A stretch of DNA of 64,000 nucleotides from contig NZ_JOCF01000042.1 in NCBI RefSeq assembly GCF_000720635.1, forward strand, positions 32,132-96,131, written 5' to 3'. Positions 34,472 to 43,225 of the stretch are shown piece by piece. This stretch comes from Streptomyces sp. NRRL WC-3742 (GTDB lineage: Bacteria; Actinomycetota; Actinomycetes; Streptomycetales; Streptomycetaceae). The position numbers and the translations under genes are program-made. Numbering within the stretch: the first letter of the stretch is position 1; each line of letters begins with the position of its first letter. Below the pieces are notes generated by a model that was given only the letters and a program-made list of their open reading frames with translations, was not told the origin of the DNA and did no database searches.

Positions 34472-35734
34472 ATGAGCAGGGCCGAAGCCGTACGGGCGGC
34501 GAACGCGCTGGGGGCGCGCTGGGCCGGGCAGGCCGTCGACGGGGAACAGGGCACGGTCCTGATGCCCGCCGGGCTCTGGCCCCTGCTCGGGCTGCTGGCC
34601 CCCGCCGGGAGCGGGCCGGTGCGGGCCGAACTCGCCGAGGCCCTCGGCCTGGCGCCCGCAAGCGCCGCCGAGCGGGCCCGGGAACTCCTCGGTCTGCTGC
34701 GGGAGATCCCGGCGGTACGGGCCGCGCTCGGCGTCTGGACGGCGCCCGGGGTACGGCTGCGCCCCGCCTGGGCGGCCGGCTTCCCGGCGGACGTGCACTG
34801 GAGGCTCACCGGCGACGCCGGACAGGACCGCAAGACGCTCGACGAGTGGGCGGCCCGCTGCACGGACGGAATGATCGACGCCATGCCGCTGGAGGTCAGC
34901 GAGGACACCCTGCTGGTCCTCGCCACCGCGCTCGTCCTGCGCACCGACTGGATCAGGCCGTTCCGGGACTTCGGCGGCCCGCCCGGGGGCGGGGAGGAGA
35001 CGTGGGCGCGGCCCGTCCACTACCTCAGCCGCACCGGCCGCATGCTGGACCGCGCCTCGCTGCTGGAGACCCCGTACGGGCCCGTCACCGAGCTGCGCGT
35101 CCTCGGCGACCGCGACATCGACGTCCGGCTCCTCCTCGGCGAGGCGGACGCCGCCGCGAGCACGGTCCTCGCGAGCGGGTTCGAGGCCCTGGGCGGACGG
35201 CACCGCCGCACCGGCGCCGACCGGCTGCCGTTCGGCGAGCCCGGCCCGGGCCTGCGGATCGACCGGCTGCCCTCGTACCGCCCCGAGGACGAACTGCGCG
35301 TCGACGTGCCGCAGTTCACCGTGGAGGCCCACCACGACCTGCTCGAGCGCCGCGAACTCTTCGGCCTGGCGACGGCGAGCAGCGCCTCGCGGACCGAGGA
35401 CCGCCTGCCGGGCCTCGCGGAGGCCGGGGAGCCGCTGTTCATCGGCGGCGCCGCCCAGCGCGCCACCGCGACCTTCGGCCGGCTCGGCTTCCGCGCCGCC
35501 GCCGTCACCGCCTTCGGCGTGGCCGGGGGCTCTGCCGCGAGCCGACCGCCGTACCTGGTGCGGGAGGCGCGGGTCTGGTTCGGCCGGCCGTTCGGCTTCC
35601 TCGCCGTGCACCGCACCACCGGACTGGTGCTCGCCGCCGGGTGGGTCACCGAGCCGGAGCCCTCCCACGACCCGTACGCGGGCTGGGGATCGGAGGACGA
35701 GGAGGAGGGCTGGGAGGACGACCGGGAGGCGTGA
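34472..35734 (+). CDS. Serpin-family protein
   Basis: 420 residues. Serpin marks: LVLATALVLRTDWIRPF (strand 3A block), VDVPQFTVEAHHDLLERRELFGL (the V.lPkF.....dL...L..lG block), the hinge-like GFRAAAVTAFGVAGG with small residues before the reactive loop, then FGRPFGFLAVHRTTGLVLAAGWVTEP (the rPFlf.i.....g.ilf.G.v..P ending). Serpins trap serine or cysteine proteases by loop insertion; the Ala-rich hinge suggests inhibitory ability, though the usual P17 Glu is not evident. No signal peptide, so an intracellular target is implied. The last 30 residues are acidic. GGAGGGGG precedes the ATG at 34472. Confidence 0.8.
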   Translation: MSRAEAVRAANALGARWAGQAVDGEQGTVLMPAGLWPLLGLLAPAGSGPVRAELAEALGLAPASAAERARELLGLLREIPAVRAALGVWTAPGVRLRPAWAAGFPADVHWRLTGDAGQDRKTLDEWAARCTDGMIDAMPLEVSEDTLLVLATALVLRTDWIRPFRDFGGPPGGGEETWARPVHYLSRTGRMLDRASLLETPYGPVTELRVLGDRDIDVRLLLGEADAAASTVLASGFEALGGRHRRTGADRLPFGEPGPGLRIDRLPSYRPEDELRVDVPQFTVEAHHDLLERRELFGLATASSASRTEDRLPGLAEAGEPLFIGGAAQRATATFGRLGFRAAAVTAFGVAGGSAASRPPYLVREARVWFGRPFGFLAVHRTTGLVLAAGWVTEPEPSHDPYAGWGSEDEEEGWEDDREA

Positions 35735-35814
35735 CCTGCGCAACACCCCGTCGGTGGGCGGGCACTGGGAGACTGGGGCGGCAGAGATCCGTTCGTAGAG
35801 AGGCCAGCGCCCGC

Positions 35815-36567
35815 ATGTCCAGCACTGCCGCCGTCGACAATCCGTGGTTCCGCCGGTTCAAGCCCTCCGACCACGCCCCCGCGCGGATCGTGTTCTTCCC
35901 GCACGCCGGCGGCTCGGCCAGCTACTACCTGGAGTACGCCAACGCGCTCGCGCCGTACGCCGACGTGCTCGCCGTGCAGTACCCGGCCCGGCAGAACCGG
36001 CTGGCCGAGCCCGGCATCTTCTCGGTGCCCGAACTCGCCGACCGGCTCGCCGTGGAGCTGCGGGGCTGGGCCGACCGCCCGACCTACTTCTTCGGCCACA
36101 GCATGGGCTCGGCCGTCGCCTTCGAGGTGGCCAGGCGCTTCGCCGACCAGGGCGTCGGCGTGCCCGACCGGCTGTTCGTCTCGGCCGGACGCGCGCCCTC
36201 GCTGCCCCGCGAGACCTCCGTGCACCTGCTCGGGGACGACGACCTGCTCAAGGAGATCGCCGGACTCGGCGGCACGGACGAGCGCATCCTCGCCGTCCCC
36301 GCGCTGCGCCAGGTGATCCTGCCGTCGCTGCGGGCCGACTACACCGCCATCGAGACGTACTGGTGCGAGCCGGCCGTGACGGTGCCCGTGCCCATCACGG
36401 GCCTGGTCGGCGAGACCGACCCGAACGCCACCCTCGAGCAGGTCGGCGCCTGGGCCGGGCACACCACCGGCGGCTTCGACCTGCGGGTCTTCCCGGGCGG
36501 GCACTTCTACGTGGCGGACGAGGTGGAGGCCGTCACCGCGCTGATCCTCGGGCACCTGAACCGCTGA
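35815..36567 (+). CDS. Type II thioesterase (TEII)
   Basis: 250 residues. FFPHAGGSASYYLEYANAL and VLAVQYPARQNRLAEP open the domain, the nucleophile is Ser in GHSMGS, the acidic residue is in GETDPNA and the catalytic His in FPGGHFYV. This is the editing thioesterase that removes wrong or short acyl groups from PKS/NRPS carrier proteins. No PKS or multi-module NRPS is in the window; the nearest carrier domain is in the Pls-type protein 23 kb away. It could serve a distant cluster or the acyl-CoA ligase pathway next to it. Confidence 0.92.
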   Translation: MSSTAAVDNPWFRRFKPSDHAPARIVFFPHAGGSASYYLEYANALAPYADVLAVQYPARQNRLAEPGIFSVPELADRLAVELRGWADRPTYFFGHSMGSAVAFEVARRFADQGVGVPDRLFVSAGRAPSLPRETSVHLLGDDDLLKEIAGLGGTDERILAVPALRQVILPSLRADYTAIETYWCEPAVTVPVPITGLVGETDPNATLEQVGAWAGHTTGGFDLRVFPGGHFYVADEVEAVTALILGHLNR

Positions 36568-36631
36568 GGATTCCGGAGCCGAGGGTGCCCGGGCCGGTGA
36601 CGTGGGCCGTCCGGTCCGATAATATTCGCGC

Positions 36632-36646
36632 TTGACAGATCGTCAA
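36632..36646. promoter_or_regulatory. Dyad TTGACAGATCGTCAA before the StyA-like gene
   Basis: Perfect 5-bp arms with a 5-bp centre, 20 bp upstream of the GTG start, and overlapping a possible TTGACA -35 element. Matches the dyads upstream of pls and the acyl-CoA ligase gene. Confidence 0.65.
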
Positions 36647-36665
36647 AGACATGTCAGGAGGACGC

Positions 36666-37916
36666 GTGCGTCGGATAGCCATCGTCGGAGGGGGCCAGGC
36701 CGGCCTGCAGCTCGCGCTCGGGCTGCAGGCGGACGGCCACCAGGTCACGCTCGTCGCCGACCGGACCCCGGACCAGGTTCGCGGCGGGCGCGTGCTCTCC
36801 GGTCAGGCCATGTTCGGCCCGGCGCTGCGGATCGAGGCGGAGGCCGGGTTGGACCTCTGGGCGGACGAGGCGCCGTCCGTACGGACGTTCCGCTTCGCGC
36901 TGTGCGTACCGCCCGGCGTCAAGGCGCTCGATTTCACCATGGCGCCCGACGATCCCGTGCAGTCCGTCGACCAGCGGATCAAGTTCGCCGGCTGGCTGGA
37001 GCTGTTCGCCGAGCGAGGCGGTGACGTCCAGTTCCGCTCGCTCGGCCGCGAGGGCCTGCACGACCTTGCCCGCCGCCACGAGCTGACGATCGTCGCGGCC
37101 GGGCGCGGCGAACTCGCCGAGGTCTTCGAGCGCGACCCGAACCGCTCTCCGTTCGACCGGCCGCAGCGCACCCTGACCTGCCTGTACGCGCACGGCATCG
37201 GCTCGCCCGACCCCGCGACCGAGCCGGCCGCCCGGATGTACGCCCTGCCCGGTCTCGGTGAGCTGTTCCTGCAGCCGGCCGTCACGCTGTCCGGTCCGTG
37301 CGGCGTGCTGCTCTGGGAGGCCGTGCCCGGCGGGCCGTTCGACATCTTCGGCGACAGCCCCGCGCCGGAGGTCCAACTCGACCGGATGCGCAAGCTGATG
37401 GCCGAGTACCTGCCCTGGGAGGCGGAGCTCTGGACGGAGGCCGAGCCGACCGACGCGGGCGCCGGGCTCTCGGGTGCGGTCAACCCGGTCGTGCGTCGGC
37501 CCGTCGCCGAACTCGGCTCGGGCGTGGACTCCGTGCACGTCCTGGGCCTGGGGGACGCGGTGACCGTCAGCGATCCGATCACCGGCCAGGGCTCCAACAG
37601 CGCCGCCCGCGCCGCGGACGCCTACCGGCGGGCGATCGCCGAGCATGGCGACGCCCCCTTCACGGCCGACTGGATGTACCGCACCGCCGAGGGCTTCTGG
37701 CAGGAGTACACCCGCCACAGCGTTCGGCTGACCGCCGACGTGCTGACGATGCCCGAACACGTGCAGGGCGCCTTCGCGGCAGCGGCCGAGCACCCGGAGG
37801 TGGCGCGCCGACTGGCGAACACGTACACGGAGCCGAGCGACCACGCGGCCTGGCTGGCGACACCGGAGCTGACGGCCGCCTACCTGGCCTCCGTCCGCGC
37901 CTCCGCCCGCGGCTGA
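36666..37916 (+). CDS. Styrene-monooxygenase-type FAD oxygenase (StyA-like)
   Basis: 416 residues from the GTG at 36666, which is preceded by AGGAGG at 6 nt (an upstream ATG at 36651 would swallow that site). FAD motif AIVGGGQAGLQLALGLQADGH, the StyA mark GRVLSGQAMFGPALRIEAEAGLDLW, and the second site VHVLGLGDAVTVSDPITGQGSNSA. StyA enzymes receive reduced FAD from a separate reductase (StyB) and epoxidise vinyl-aromatics or hydroxylate indole-like substrates. No StyB gene is adjacent, so a flavin reductase elsewhere must supply it. The 3' end overlaps the convergent HelR gene by 37 bp. Confidence 0.88.
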   Translation: MRRIAIVGGGQAGLQLALGLQADGHQVTLVADRTPDQVRGGRVLSGQAMFGPALRIEAEAGLDLWADEAPSVRTFRFALCVPPGVKALDFTMAPDDPVQSVDQRIKFAGWLELFAERGGDVQFRSLGREGLHDLARRHELTIVAAGRGELAEVFERDPNRSPFDRPQRTLTCLYAHGIGSPDPATEPAARMYALPGLGELFLQPAVTLSGPCGVLLWEAVPGGPFDIFGDSPAPEVQLDRMRKLMAEYLPWEAELWTEAEPTDAGAGLSGAVNPVVRRPVAELGSGVDSVHVLGLGDAVTVSDPITGQGSNSAARAADAYRRAIAEHGDAPFTADWMYRTAEGFWQEYTRHSVRLTADVLTMPEHVQGAFAAAAEHPEVARRLANTYTEPSDHAAWLATPELTAAYLASVRASARG

Positions 37917-39991
37917 GCGGCGATCGTACAGAGGCGCTTGGTGGCCCGGGTCAGGGCCACGTACAGGTCCCTCTCCCCGCCGGGGCGGGCCGCCGCGATC
38001 TCCTCCGGGTCCAGGACGACGACCCCGTCGAACTCCAGGCCGCGCGCCTCGGAGGCCGGTACGACACGGGCGAGCCGGGCGACGCCCCGGGCCGTCAGCT
38101 CGACCGCCCTGGCGTCCGCGCAGACCACGCCCAGCAACTCGCCCGGGTGCGCGGCGCCCTGGGCGCGGAGCTCCTCGAGGGCGGCGGTGACCAGCCCCTC
38201 CGCGGGTGCGGTCACGGTGCGGGGGCTCTCGCCGCTGCGCAGTGACCGGGTGGGCCGCTGGTCCGGGGCGATCCGGGCGAGCAGGCCCCGGACGCTCTCC
38301 AGGATCTCCTGCGTGGTGCGGTAGCTGACGGTCAGGTCGTGCGGTTTGAACCGCGGTCCGAGGTGCGGGGTCAGCGCCTCCTTCCAGTCGCGCGCCGTCG
38401 CGACCGGGCCCGCCTGGGCGAAGTCGCCGACCAGCGTCATCGACCTCGACGGGCAGCGGCGCACGATCATCCGCCACTGCATGGCCGTCAGTTCCTGTGC
38501 CTCGTCGACGACGACGTGGCCGTACGTCCGCTCGGGCGGGCCGTCGACCAGGCTCGCCGCCTCGTCCAGCAGCGGGGCGTCCGCCTCGGTCCACGGGTCG
38601 CCGGGGGCGCGCAGCAGCAGGGACCGCTCCTGCGCGGTCAGCCGTGGCAGGTGCTCGGCGAGGGCGTCGGCGTCCGTGAGCAGCGCCGTCACCAGGTCGC
38701 CGGGCGCGAGCCTGGGCCACAGGGCCTCGACGGCCCGGTCCACGCCGGGGTCGTCGAGGAGGTCGGCCCGGACGGCGTCCAGGTCCAGCTCGTGGGCCGG
38801 GCCCGGGGCGGCCGCGCCTTCCGTGCGGCGCCGGGCGGCTCCGGTGAACCGGTCGAGGTCGAGGCCCGTCAGCTTCTCGGTGTCGGCGTCGATCTGCTCC
38901 AGGAGGTCGCCCATGTCCCGCTGCATCGCGTCGGTGAGGGCGTCGGCCAGGAGCTCCTTGAACACCTGGCGCGCGGGGTTGTGCCCCGGTACGGCCGTCA
39001 CGGCGGCCTGGCGCGCGGTGGCGACCTCCTCGGCGGCCAGGTGGACCGCCTCCCGTCCGACCCGGACGGTGAAGTCGCCGGCGGGGGCCTGACGGGTGCG
39101 CAGCAGGGCGGCCAGGGCTTCGGCGAGGTCGGTGGCGCCCTTGAGGCGGGCCGTGTCGAAGGGGTCCGTGGCATCGGCGGGTGCCCCGGCCAGTTCCCGG
39201 CAGGTCGCCAGGACGACGTCGTTCTCCCCGAGCGAGGGGAGGACCTGGGAGATGTAGTCGAGGAACCGGGCGTTCGGGCCCACCACGAGGACGCCCTCCT
39301 CCGCGGCGCGCGGGAACGCGTACAGGACGTAGGCCGCCCGGTGCAGGGCGACCACCGTCTTGCCGGTGCCGGGGCCGCCCTGCACCACGGTCACCCCGCG
39401 GTGGGCGGAGCGGACGACCTCGTCCTGCTCGGCCTGCAGCGTCGCCACCGCCGCCTGCATCCGGCCCGTGCGCCGGGCGGAGAGGGCCTCGGTCAGCGGG
39501 CCGTCCCCCACCACGTCCCCGTCGGTCGGGGCGCTGCCGTCCAGCAGCTCGTCGCTCACCGAGACGACCGTGCGCTCCTCGAGGCGCAGGTGCCGGCGCC
39601 GCCGCAGGCCCATCGGGTGGACCGGCGTCGCCTCGTAGAAAGGCCGCGCCGCATTCGCGCGCCAATCCACCAGCAGCGGCAGTTCGTCCTCCTCCGTGTG
39701 CAGTCCGATCCGCCCAATGCGCAGGGCCGTTCCGTCCGCCCGGTCGATGCGCCCGAAGACCAGCCCCCTTTCCGCGCCCTCCAGCCGGCCGATTTCCCTG
39801 GCCAGGCGGTCGGCGGTGATTTCTCTCTCGTACGCCTCCCCGGCGCCGCCCGCCGGGGCCCGCAACAGGTCCGCCCGGTTCACGCGTGCTTCGGAGAGCC
39901 GATCGGTGAGGAACGCGTAGAGGGAGGACACGTAATCCTGTTCCGCGTCAAGTTCGCGCGCGGCGGGATCAATCGTTTTCGACTTCGACAA
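37880..39991 (-). CDS. helR: HelD-family RNA polymerase recycling ATPase (HelR-like)
   Basis: 703 residues. UvrD-like superfamily 1 fold: Walker A QGGPGTGKT, Walker B VVVDEAQELT, motif III LVGDFAQAG, YRTTQEIL, and the late RDLYVALTRATKRL. The N-terminal coiled region starting DAEQDYVSSLYAFLTDRL inserts into the polymerase in HelD proteins; HelR members displace rifamycin from the enzyme and give tolerance. I choose the TTG at 39991 because AAGGAG lies 6 nt upstream; the ATG at 40021 has no site. A strong palindrome stands at 40041-40060 instead of a recognisable rifamycin-associated element. Confidence 0.88.
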   Translation of the reverse strand: MSKSKTIDPAARELDAEQDYVSSLYAFLTDRLSEARVNRADLLRAPAGGAGEAYEREITADRLAREIGRLEGAERGLVFGRIDRADGTALRIGRIGLHTEEDELPLLVDWRANAARPFYEATPVHPMGLRRRRHLRLEERTVVSVSDELLDGSAPTDGDVVGDGPLTEALSARRTGRMQAAVATLQAEQDEVVRSAHRGVTVVQGGPGTGKTVVALHRAAYVLYAFPRAAEEGVLVVGPNARFLDYISQVLPSLGENDVVLATCRELAGAPADATDPFDTARLKGATDLAEALAALLRTRQAPAGDFTVRVGREAVHLAAEEVATARQAAVTAVPGHNPARQVFKELLADALTDAMQRDMGDLLEQIDADTEKLTGLDLDRFTGAARRRTEGAAAPGPAHELDLDAVRADLLDDPGVDRAVEALWPRLAPGDLVTALLTDADALAEHLPRLTAQERSLLLRAPGDPWTEADAPLLDEAASLVDGPPERTYGHVVVDEAQELTAMQWRMIVRRCPSRSMTLVGDFAQAGPVATARDWKEALTPHLGPRFKPHDLTVSYRTTQEILESVRGLLARIAPDQRPTRSLRSGESPRTVTAPAEGLVTAALEELRAQGAAHPGELLGVVCADARAVELTARGVARLARVVPASEARGLEFDGVVVLDPEEIAAARPGGERDLYVALTRATKRLCTIAAQPRAEARTEAR

Positions 39992-40040
39992 GAGGGGCTC
40001 CTTCGATTCGAGCCACACCATACGGTCGAAGTTCCCGGAA

Positions 40041-40060
40041 AGGTAAGTCTTGACTTACCT
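40041..40060. promoter_or_regulatory. Palindrome AGGTAAGTCTTGACTTACCT upstream of helR
   Basis: Nine-base arms flank a TT centre. It lies 50-70 bp upstream of the TTG start, in the probable promoter, in a region clearly poorer in G/C than its surroundings. It resembles in shape but not in sequence the iron box of DtxR-type regulators. Confidence 0.75.
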
Positions 40061-40311
40061 CGCGAAACCGTGTCCTTGTGACGGAATGGCGTTTTGCGAA
40101 TTACACCGTTCCGCATATCTCTCATTACTTTTCCTATTGCCGCGAGGCGTTTTCCCCGTTGTCATGAAGCGAACGGCCGCACCCTCGCCCGGCGCGTTCC
40201 TGCAAGCGGGAGCGGGGCTTCGCGGAGTTCGAGAAGGCGGTCCTGGGGCGATGATCCGCGTCAGCCGCTGGTCCTCGCCGACCGCTGATCCTCGCGCACC
40301 GCTGATCCTCG
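40061..40311. other. Low-G/C intergenic stretch with CCGCTGATCCTCGC repeats
   Basis: No supported gene. 40061-40180 is AT-rich for this genome and probably carries promoter elements for helR. At 40262-40315 three imperfect copies of CCGCTG(G/A)TCCTCGC lie at the 3' end of the carboxylesterase gene. No clean terminator was seen. Confidence 0.5.
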
Positions 40312-41829
40312 CTAAGTGAGGTCGAACGCGGTGGGGGCGTGCCCCCGCCAGATCGCGCGGGCCGCCTGCTCCGGGTAGCGGGCGGTCCGCGCCTCGGCGT
40401 CCAGGACGCGGGTGAGCTGCCCGTCCTCCTCGTGCGCGGGCCAGCCGGGGTCGCCCGTGGTGGCGAAGGAGACCCAGGCGCTGCGGAGCTGCCGGGAGAC
40501 CTCGACGGCCGCTGCCGGGGGCGGGTCGCCGAGGAACTGGTGGGCGGCCGGGGTGTCCAGGGTGCCGAAGGCGAGCGGCACGTCCAGTCCGTGGCAGGCG
40601 CCGAGCACTCCGCCGAACCCTGCGGCGCGCAGGGCCAGTTCGAACAGGTACGAGCGGCCGCCGGCGGCGGAGTTGGCCTCGGCCAGGTGCAGGGAGGGCA
40701 TCCGGAAGAGCGCGTCGGAGCCGACGGCCTCGAGCAGGGCCTCCCAGGTGGCGTCCGGGTAGGCGGCGCGGTACGCCTCGGTGCCGGCGGGCGGCGGGGC
40801 GAGGAGGCGAAGGGCCGTCCTGGCCTCCTCCTCGGTGAAGGTGCCGAGCCGCCCGCTGAGGACGGTGAACAGCCGGAACTCGTCGCGGGTGTGGCCGACG
40901 AGCAGGTCGGTCCCCTCGGCGGCGCCGCAGGCGAGGGCGGCCCAGGGCGCGTCGGGCAGCACCTCGCCGTCGACGACCGGGACGGTGGCGATGCCCGTCT
41001 GGGCGAGCCGGCCCCAGCGGTCCAGGTGCCGGGGCAACTCCGCGTCGAGATCGGTGACGGCGGAGGCGAGGCGCCACGGGTCGACCTCGGCCAGGGCGGC
41101 GGCCGTGGGGGCCGCGCCGACGCGTTCGGCGAGCGCGGCGGCGACCTCGGCGGCGAGGGCGGGCGTGGCGAGGTTGCCCGGCACGGAGTGGGCGACGGCC
41201 CGCCGGAAGAGGCCCTCGGCCGAGGGCATCACCATCAGCGCGGCGACCGAACCGGCCCCGGCGGACTGCCCGGCGACGGTCACCAGATCCGGATCGCCGC
41301 CGAAGCCCTCGATGTTGCGCCGCACCCAGTGCAGGGCCGCCTCCTGGTCGAGGAAGGCCCGGTTGGCCGGGGCACCCTCCAGCAGGGCGAAACCCTCCGC
41401 GCCCACGCGGTAGTTGACGGTCACCACGACCAGCCCGGCCGAGGCCGGCCCGGGTGAGACCAGCGCGGTCGGGTCGTACAGCGGGTAGCCCGAGGTGCCC
41501 GACAGGTACCCGCCGCCGTGGATCCACACCAGGACGGGCAGGCCCGCCGCTCCCGGGTCCGGGGTGCAGACGTTGAGGGTCAGCCAGTCGGTGCCGCCGG
41601 GGGCGGGGTCGGCGGGCATCGGGCCGGACTGCGGGACGACGGGGCCGAACTCGGCGGCCTCCCGCACGCCGTCCCAGGGCTCCGGCCGGACGGGGGCGGC
41701 GAAGCGCAGCGCCCCCACCGGCGGCTGCGCGTACGGGATGCCCCGGAAGACGGCGAGTCCGTGCTCGCGTCGGCCCCGGACGGCTCCTTCGGCGGTGCGG
41801 ACGACGGGCTGCTCGGGCAGATCGGTCAT
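40312..41829 (-). CDS. Type B carboxylesterase
   Basis: 505 residues. Family marks in order: FRGIPYAQPPVGALRF, the oxyanion block VLVWIHGGGYLSGT, the nucleophile elbow VTVAGQSAGAGS, the acidic residue region VGHTRDEFRLF, and the His in GACHGLDVPLAFG. Size is normal for the family (pNB esterase, cholinesterase fold). No signal peptide, so probably cytoplasmic. ATG at 41829 follows GGGAGG at 9 nt. No partner genes are evident; it could be a xenobiotic or antibiotic ester hydrolase. Confidence 0.92.
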   Translation of the reverse strand: MTDLPEQPVVRTAEGAVRGRREHGLAVFRGIPYAQPPVGALRFAAPVRPEPWDGVREAAEFGPVVPQSGPMPADPAPGGTDWLTLNVCTPDPGAAGLPVLVWIHGGGYLSGTSGYPLYDPTALVSPGPASAGLVVVTVNYRVGAEGFALLEGAPANRAFLDQEAALHWVRRNIEGFGGDPDLVTVAGQSAGAGSVAALMVMPSAEGLFRRAVAHSVPGNLATPALAAEVAAALAERVGAAPTAAALAEVDPWRLASAVTDLDAELPRHLDRWGRLAQTGIATVPVVDGEVLPDAPWAALACGAAEGTDLLVGHTRDEFRLFTVLSGRLGTFTEEEARTALRLLAPPPAGTEAYRAAYPDATWEALLEAVGSDALFRMPSLHLAEANSAAGGRSYLFELALRAAGFGGVLGACHGLDVPLAFGTLDTPAAHQFLGDPPPAAAVEVSRQLRSAWVSFATTGDPGWPAHEEDGQLTRVLDAEARTARYPEQAARAIWRGHAPTAFDLT

Positions 41830-41974
41830 GGTGACGGTTCCTCCCTCGGGTCTTGCTCCACCGTACGGTCGCTGACTCCGGGGCAGGCGGCAGGGTGCGA
41901 CTCCGGGGCGTGGGAGGCTACCCGGGTACCGCGTTCGGCCCGCGACCGGTTCAGCCCCAGCCAGGAGCCCCGCC

Positions 41975-43036
41975 ATGGACCAGCCCGCCCGCACCAGCCC
42001 GTCCGTCCTGGGGCTCGACGCCACCGCCTCCGGGCACCCGGCGGGCATCCTGGAGGCCGCCGAGCGCGCCGAACTGCGGGGCATGGACCGGCTGGTGGTC
42101 GCCGAGACGGCCTACGACCCGTTCCTCCAGCTCGCCCGCGCCGCCGACCGGACGGAGTCCATCGAGCTGGCCACCGGCATCGCGGTGGCCTTCGCCCGTA
42201 CCCCGATGACGCTCGCCTACCAGGCGTGGGGCCTGCACGCGGCCTCCGGCGGGCGGGCGGTGATCGGGCTCGGCTCGCAGGTCAAGCCGCACATCGAGAA
42301 GCGCTTCGGAATGCCCTGGGACCGCCCCGCCGCCCGGATGGCCGAGTACGTGCACGCGGTGCGGGCGATCTGGCACAGCTGGCAGACGGGCGAACGGCTG
42401 CGCTTCCGGGGCGAGTTCTACACCCACACGGTGATGACGCCGGTCTTCTCGCCCGACCCGGTCGAGGCCGGGGTGCCGCGCATCCTGCTCGCCGGCGTCG
42501 GCCCGTTGATGACCCGCACCGCCGGGGCCGTGGCGGACGGGTTCCTGGGCCACCCCTTCACCTCCACCGCCTACCTCGCCCAGCAGGTCCTGCCCGGCCT
42601 GACCGGGGCCCGGGCACAGGCCGAGGCGGCGGGGGAGCCGTGGACGGACCGGCCGTTCGAGATCGTCGGCAACGTGCTCACCGCCACCGGGCGCACGGAG
42701 GAGGAGCTGGCCGCCAACCGGGCCGCCGTCCGGGAGCGGCTCGCCTTCTACGCCTCCACCCCCGCCTACCGGCCGGTGCTGGCGCAGCACGGCTGGGAGG
42801 CGTTGCAGGAGGAGCTGCACACCCACTCGGTGCGGGGGCGCTGGGCGGAGATGGCCGCGCTGATCGACGACGAGGTGTTCGACACCTTCGCGGTCAGCGG
42901 GACGGTCGAGGAGGCGGCGCGGGAGATCCACCGGCGGTACGCGGGGCTGGTCACCCGGCTCTCCGTCAACCTGCCGGACGGCGCGGACCCGGACCTGGGC
43001 CTGGACGTCCTGGCGGCGGTGCGGGCGCTCGGCTGA
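41975..43036 (+). CDS. LLM-class F420-dependent oxidoreductase (TIGR03617-like)
   Basis: 353 residues of the luciferase-like monooxygenase fold. It shows ELATGIAVAFARTPMTLAYQAWGLHAASGGRAVIGLGSQVKPHIEKRFGMPWDRPAARM (in two stretches), a hallmark of the TIGR03617 subgroup predicted to use coenzyme F420. Actinomycetes make F420, so the cofactor is plausible. The C-terminal part ends with VDVLAAVRAL-type helices. It stands alone with the carboxylesterase divergent to the left and the GMC operon 190 bp to the right, separated by a strong hairpin. Confidence 0.85.
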   Translation: MDQPARTSPSVLGLDATASGHPAGILEAAERAELRGMDRLVVAETAYDPFLQLARAADRTESIELATGIAVAFARTPMTLAYQAWGLHAASGGRAVIGLGSQVKPHIEKRFGMPWDRPAARMAEYVHAVRAIWHSWQTGERLRFRGEFYTHTVMTPVFSPDPVEAGVPRILLAGVGPLMTRTAGAVADGFLGHPFTSTAYLAQQVLPGLTGARAQAEAAGEPWTDRPFEIVGNVLTATGRTEEELAANRAAVRERLAFYASTPAYRPVLAQHGWEALQEELHTHSVRGRWAEMAALIDDEVFDTFAVSGTVEEAAREIHRRYAGLVTRLSVNLPDGADPDLGLDVLAAVRALG

Positions 43037-43156
43037 TCGTTCGCGGACTCCAGCCGGTGCAAAAAGGGGCACCGATCGATCGACTGACGACCAAGACCGG
43101 GCACATTCGGGCAACCCGGCCTGGCGGACGGCCGCGCGGGGCAGGATCGCCGACGC

Positions 43157-43197
43157 GGCCGGGGCATGACACCTCCCCGGCGTGTCATGCCCCGGCC
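43157..43197. terminator. 16-bp perfect hairpin in front of the GMC operon
   Basis: Left arm 43157-43172 (GGCCGGGGCATGACAC), loop 43173-43181, right arm 43182-43197. It lies 121 bp after the LLM gene and 29 bp before the GMC small-subunit start. It can end the LLM transcript, but its position in the operon leader also allows attenuation or protein binding (GCATGACAC...GTGTCATGC). Confidence 0.65.
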
Positions 43198-43225
43198 AGC
43201 CGCCGTCGACCGTGGAGGTCCCCGC

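Noticed and set aside
36651..36665. ATG start for the StyA-like gene
   Set aside because: It would place AGGAGG inside the coding region; the GTG at 36666 follows that site at the normal distance.
40041..40060. Iron box (DtxR/IdeR) for the helR palindrome
   Set aside because: Symmetry is similar but the half-site AGGTAAGTC differs from the TTAGGTTAG half-site of iron boxes.
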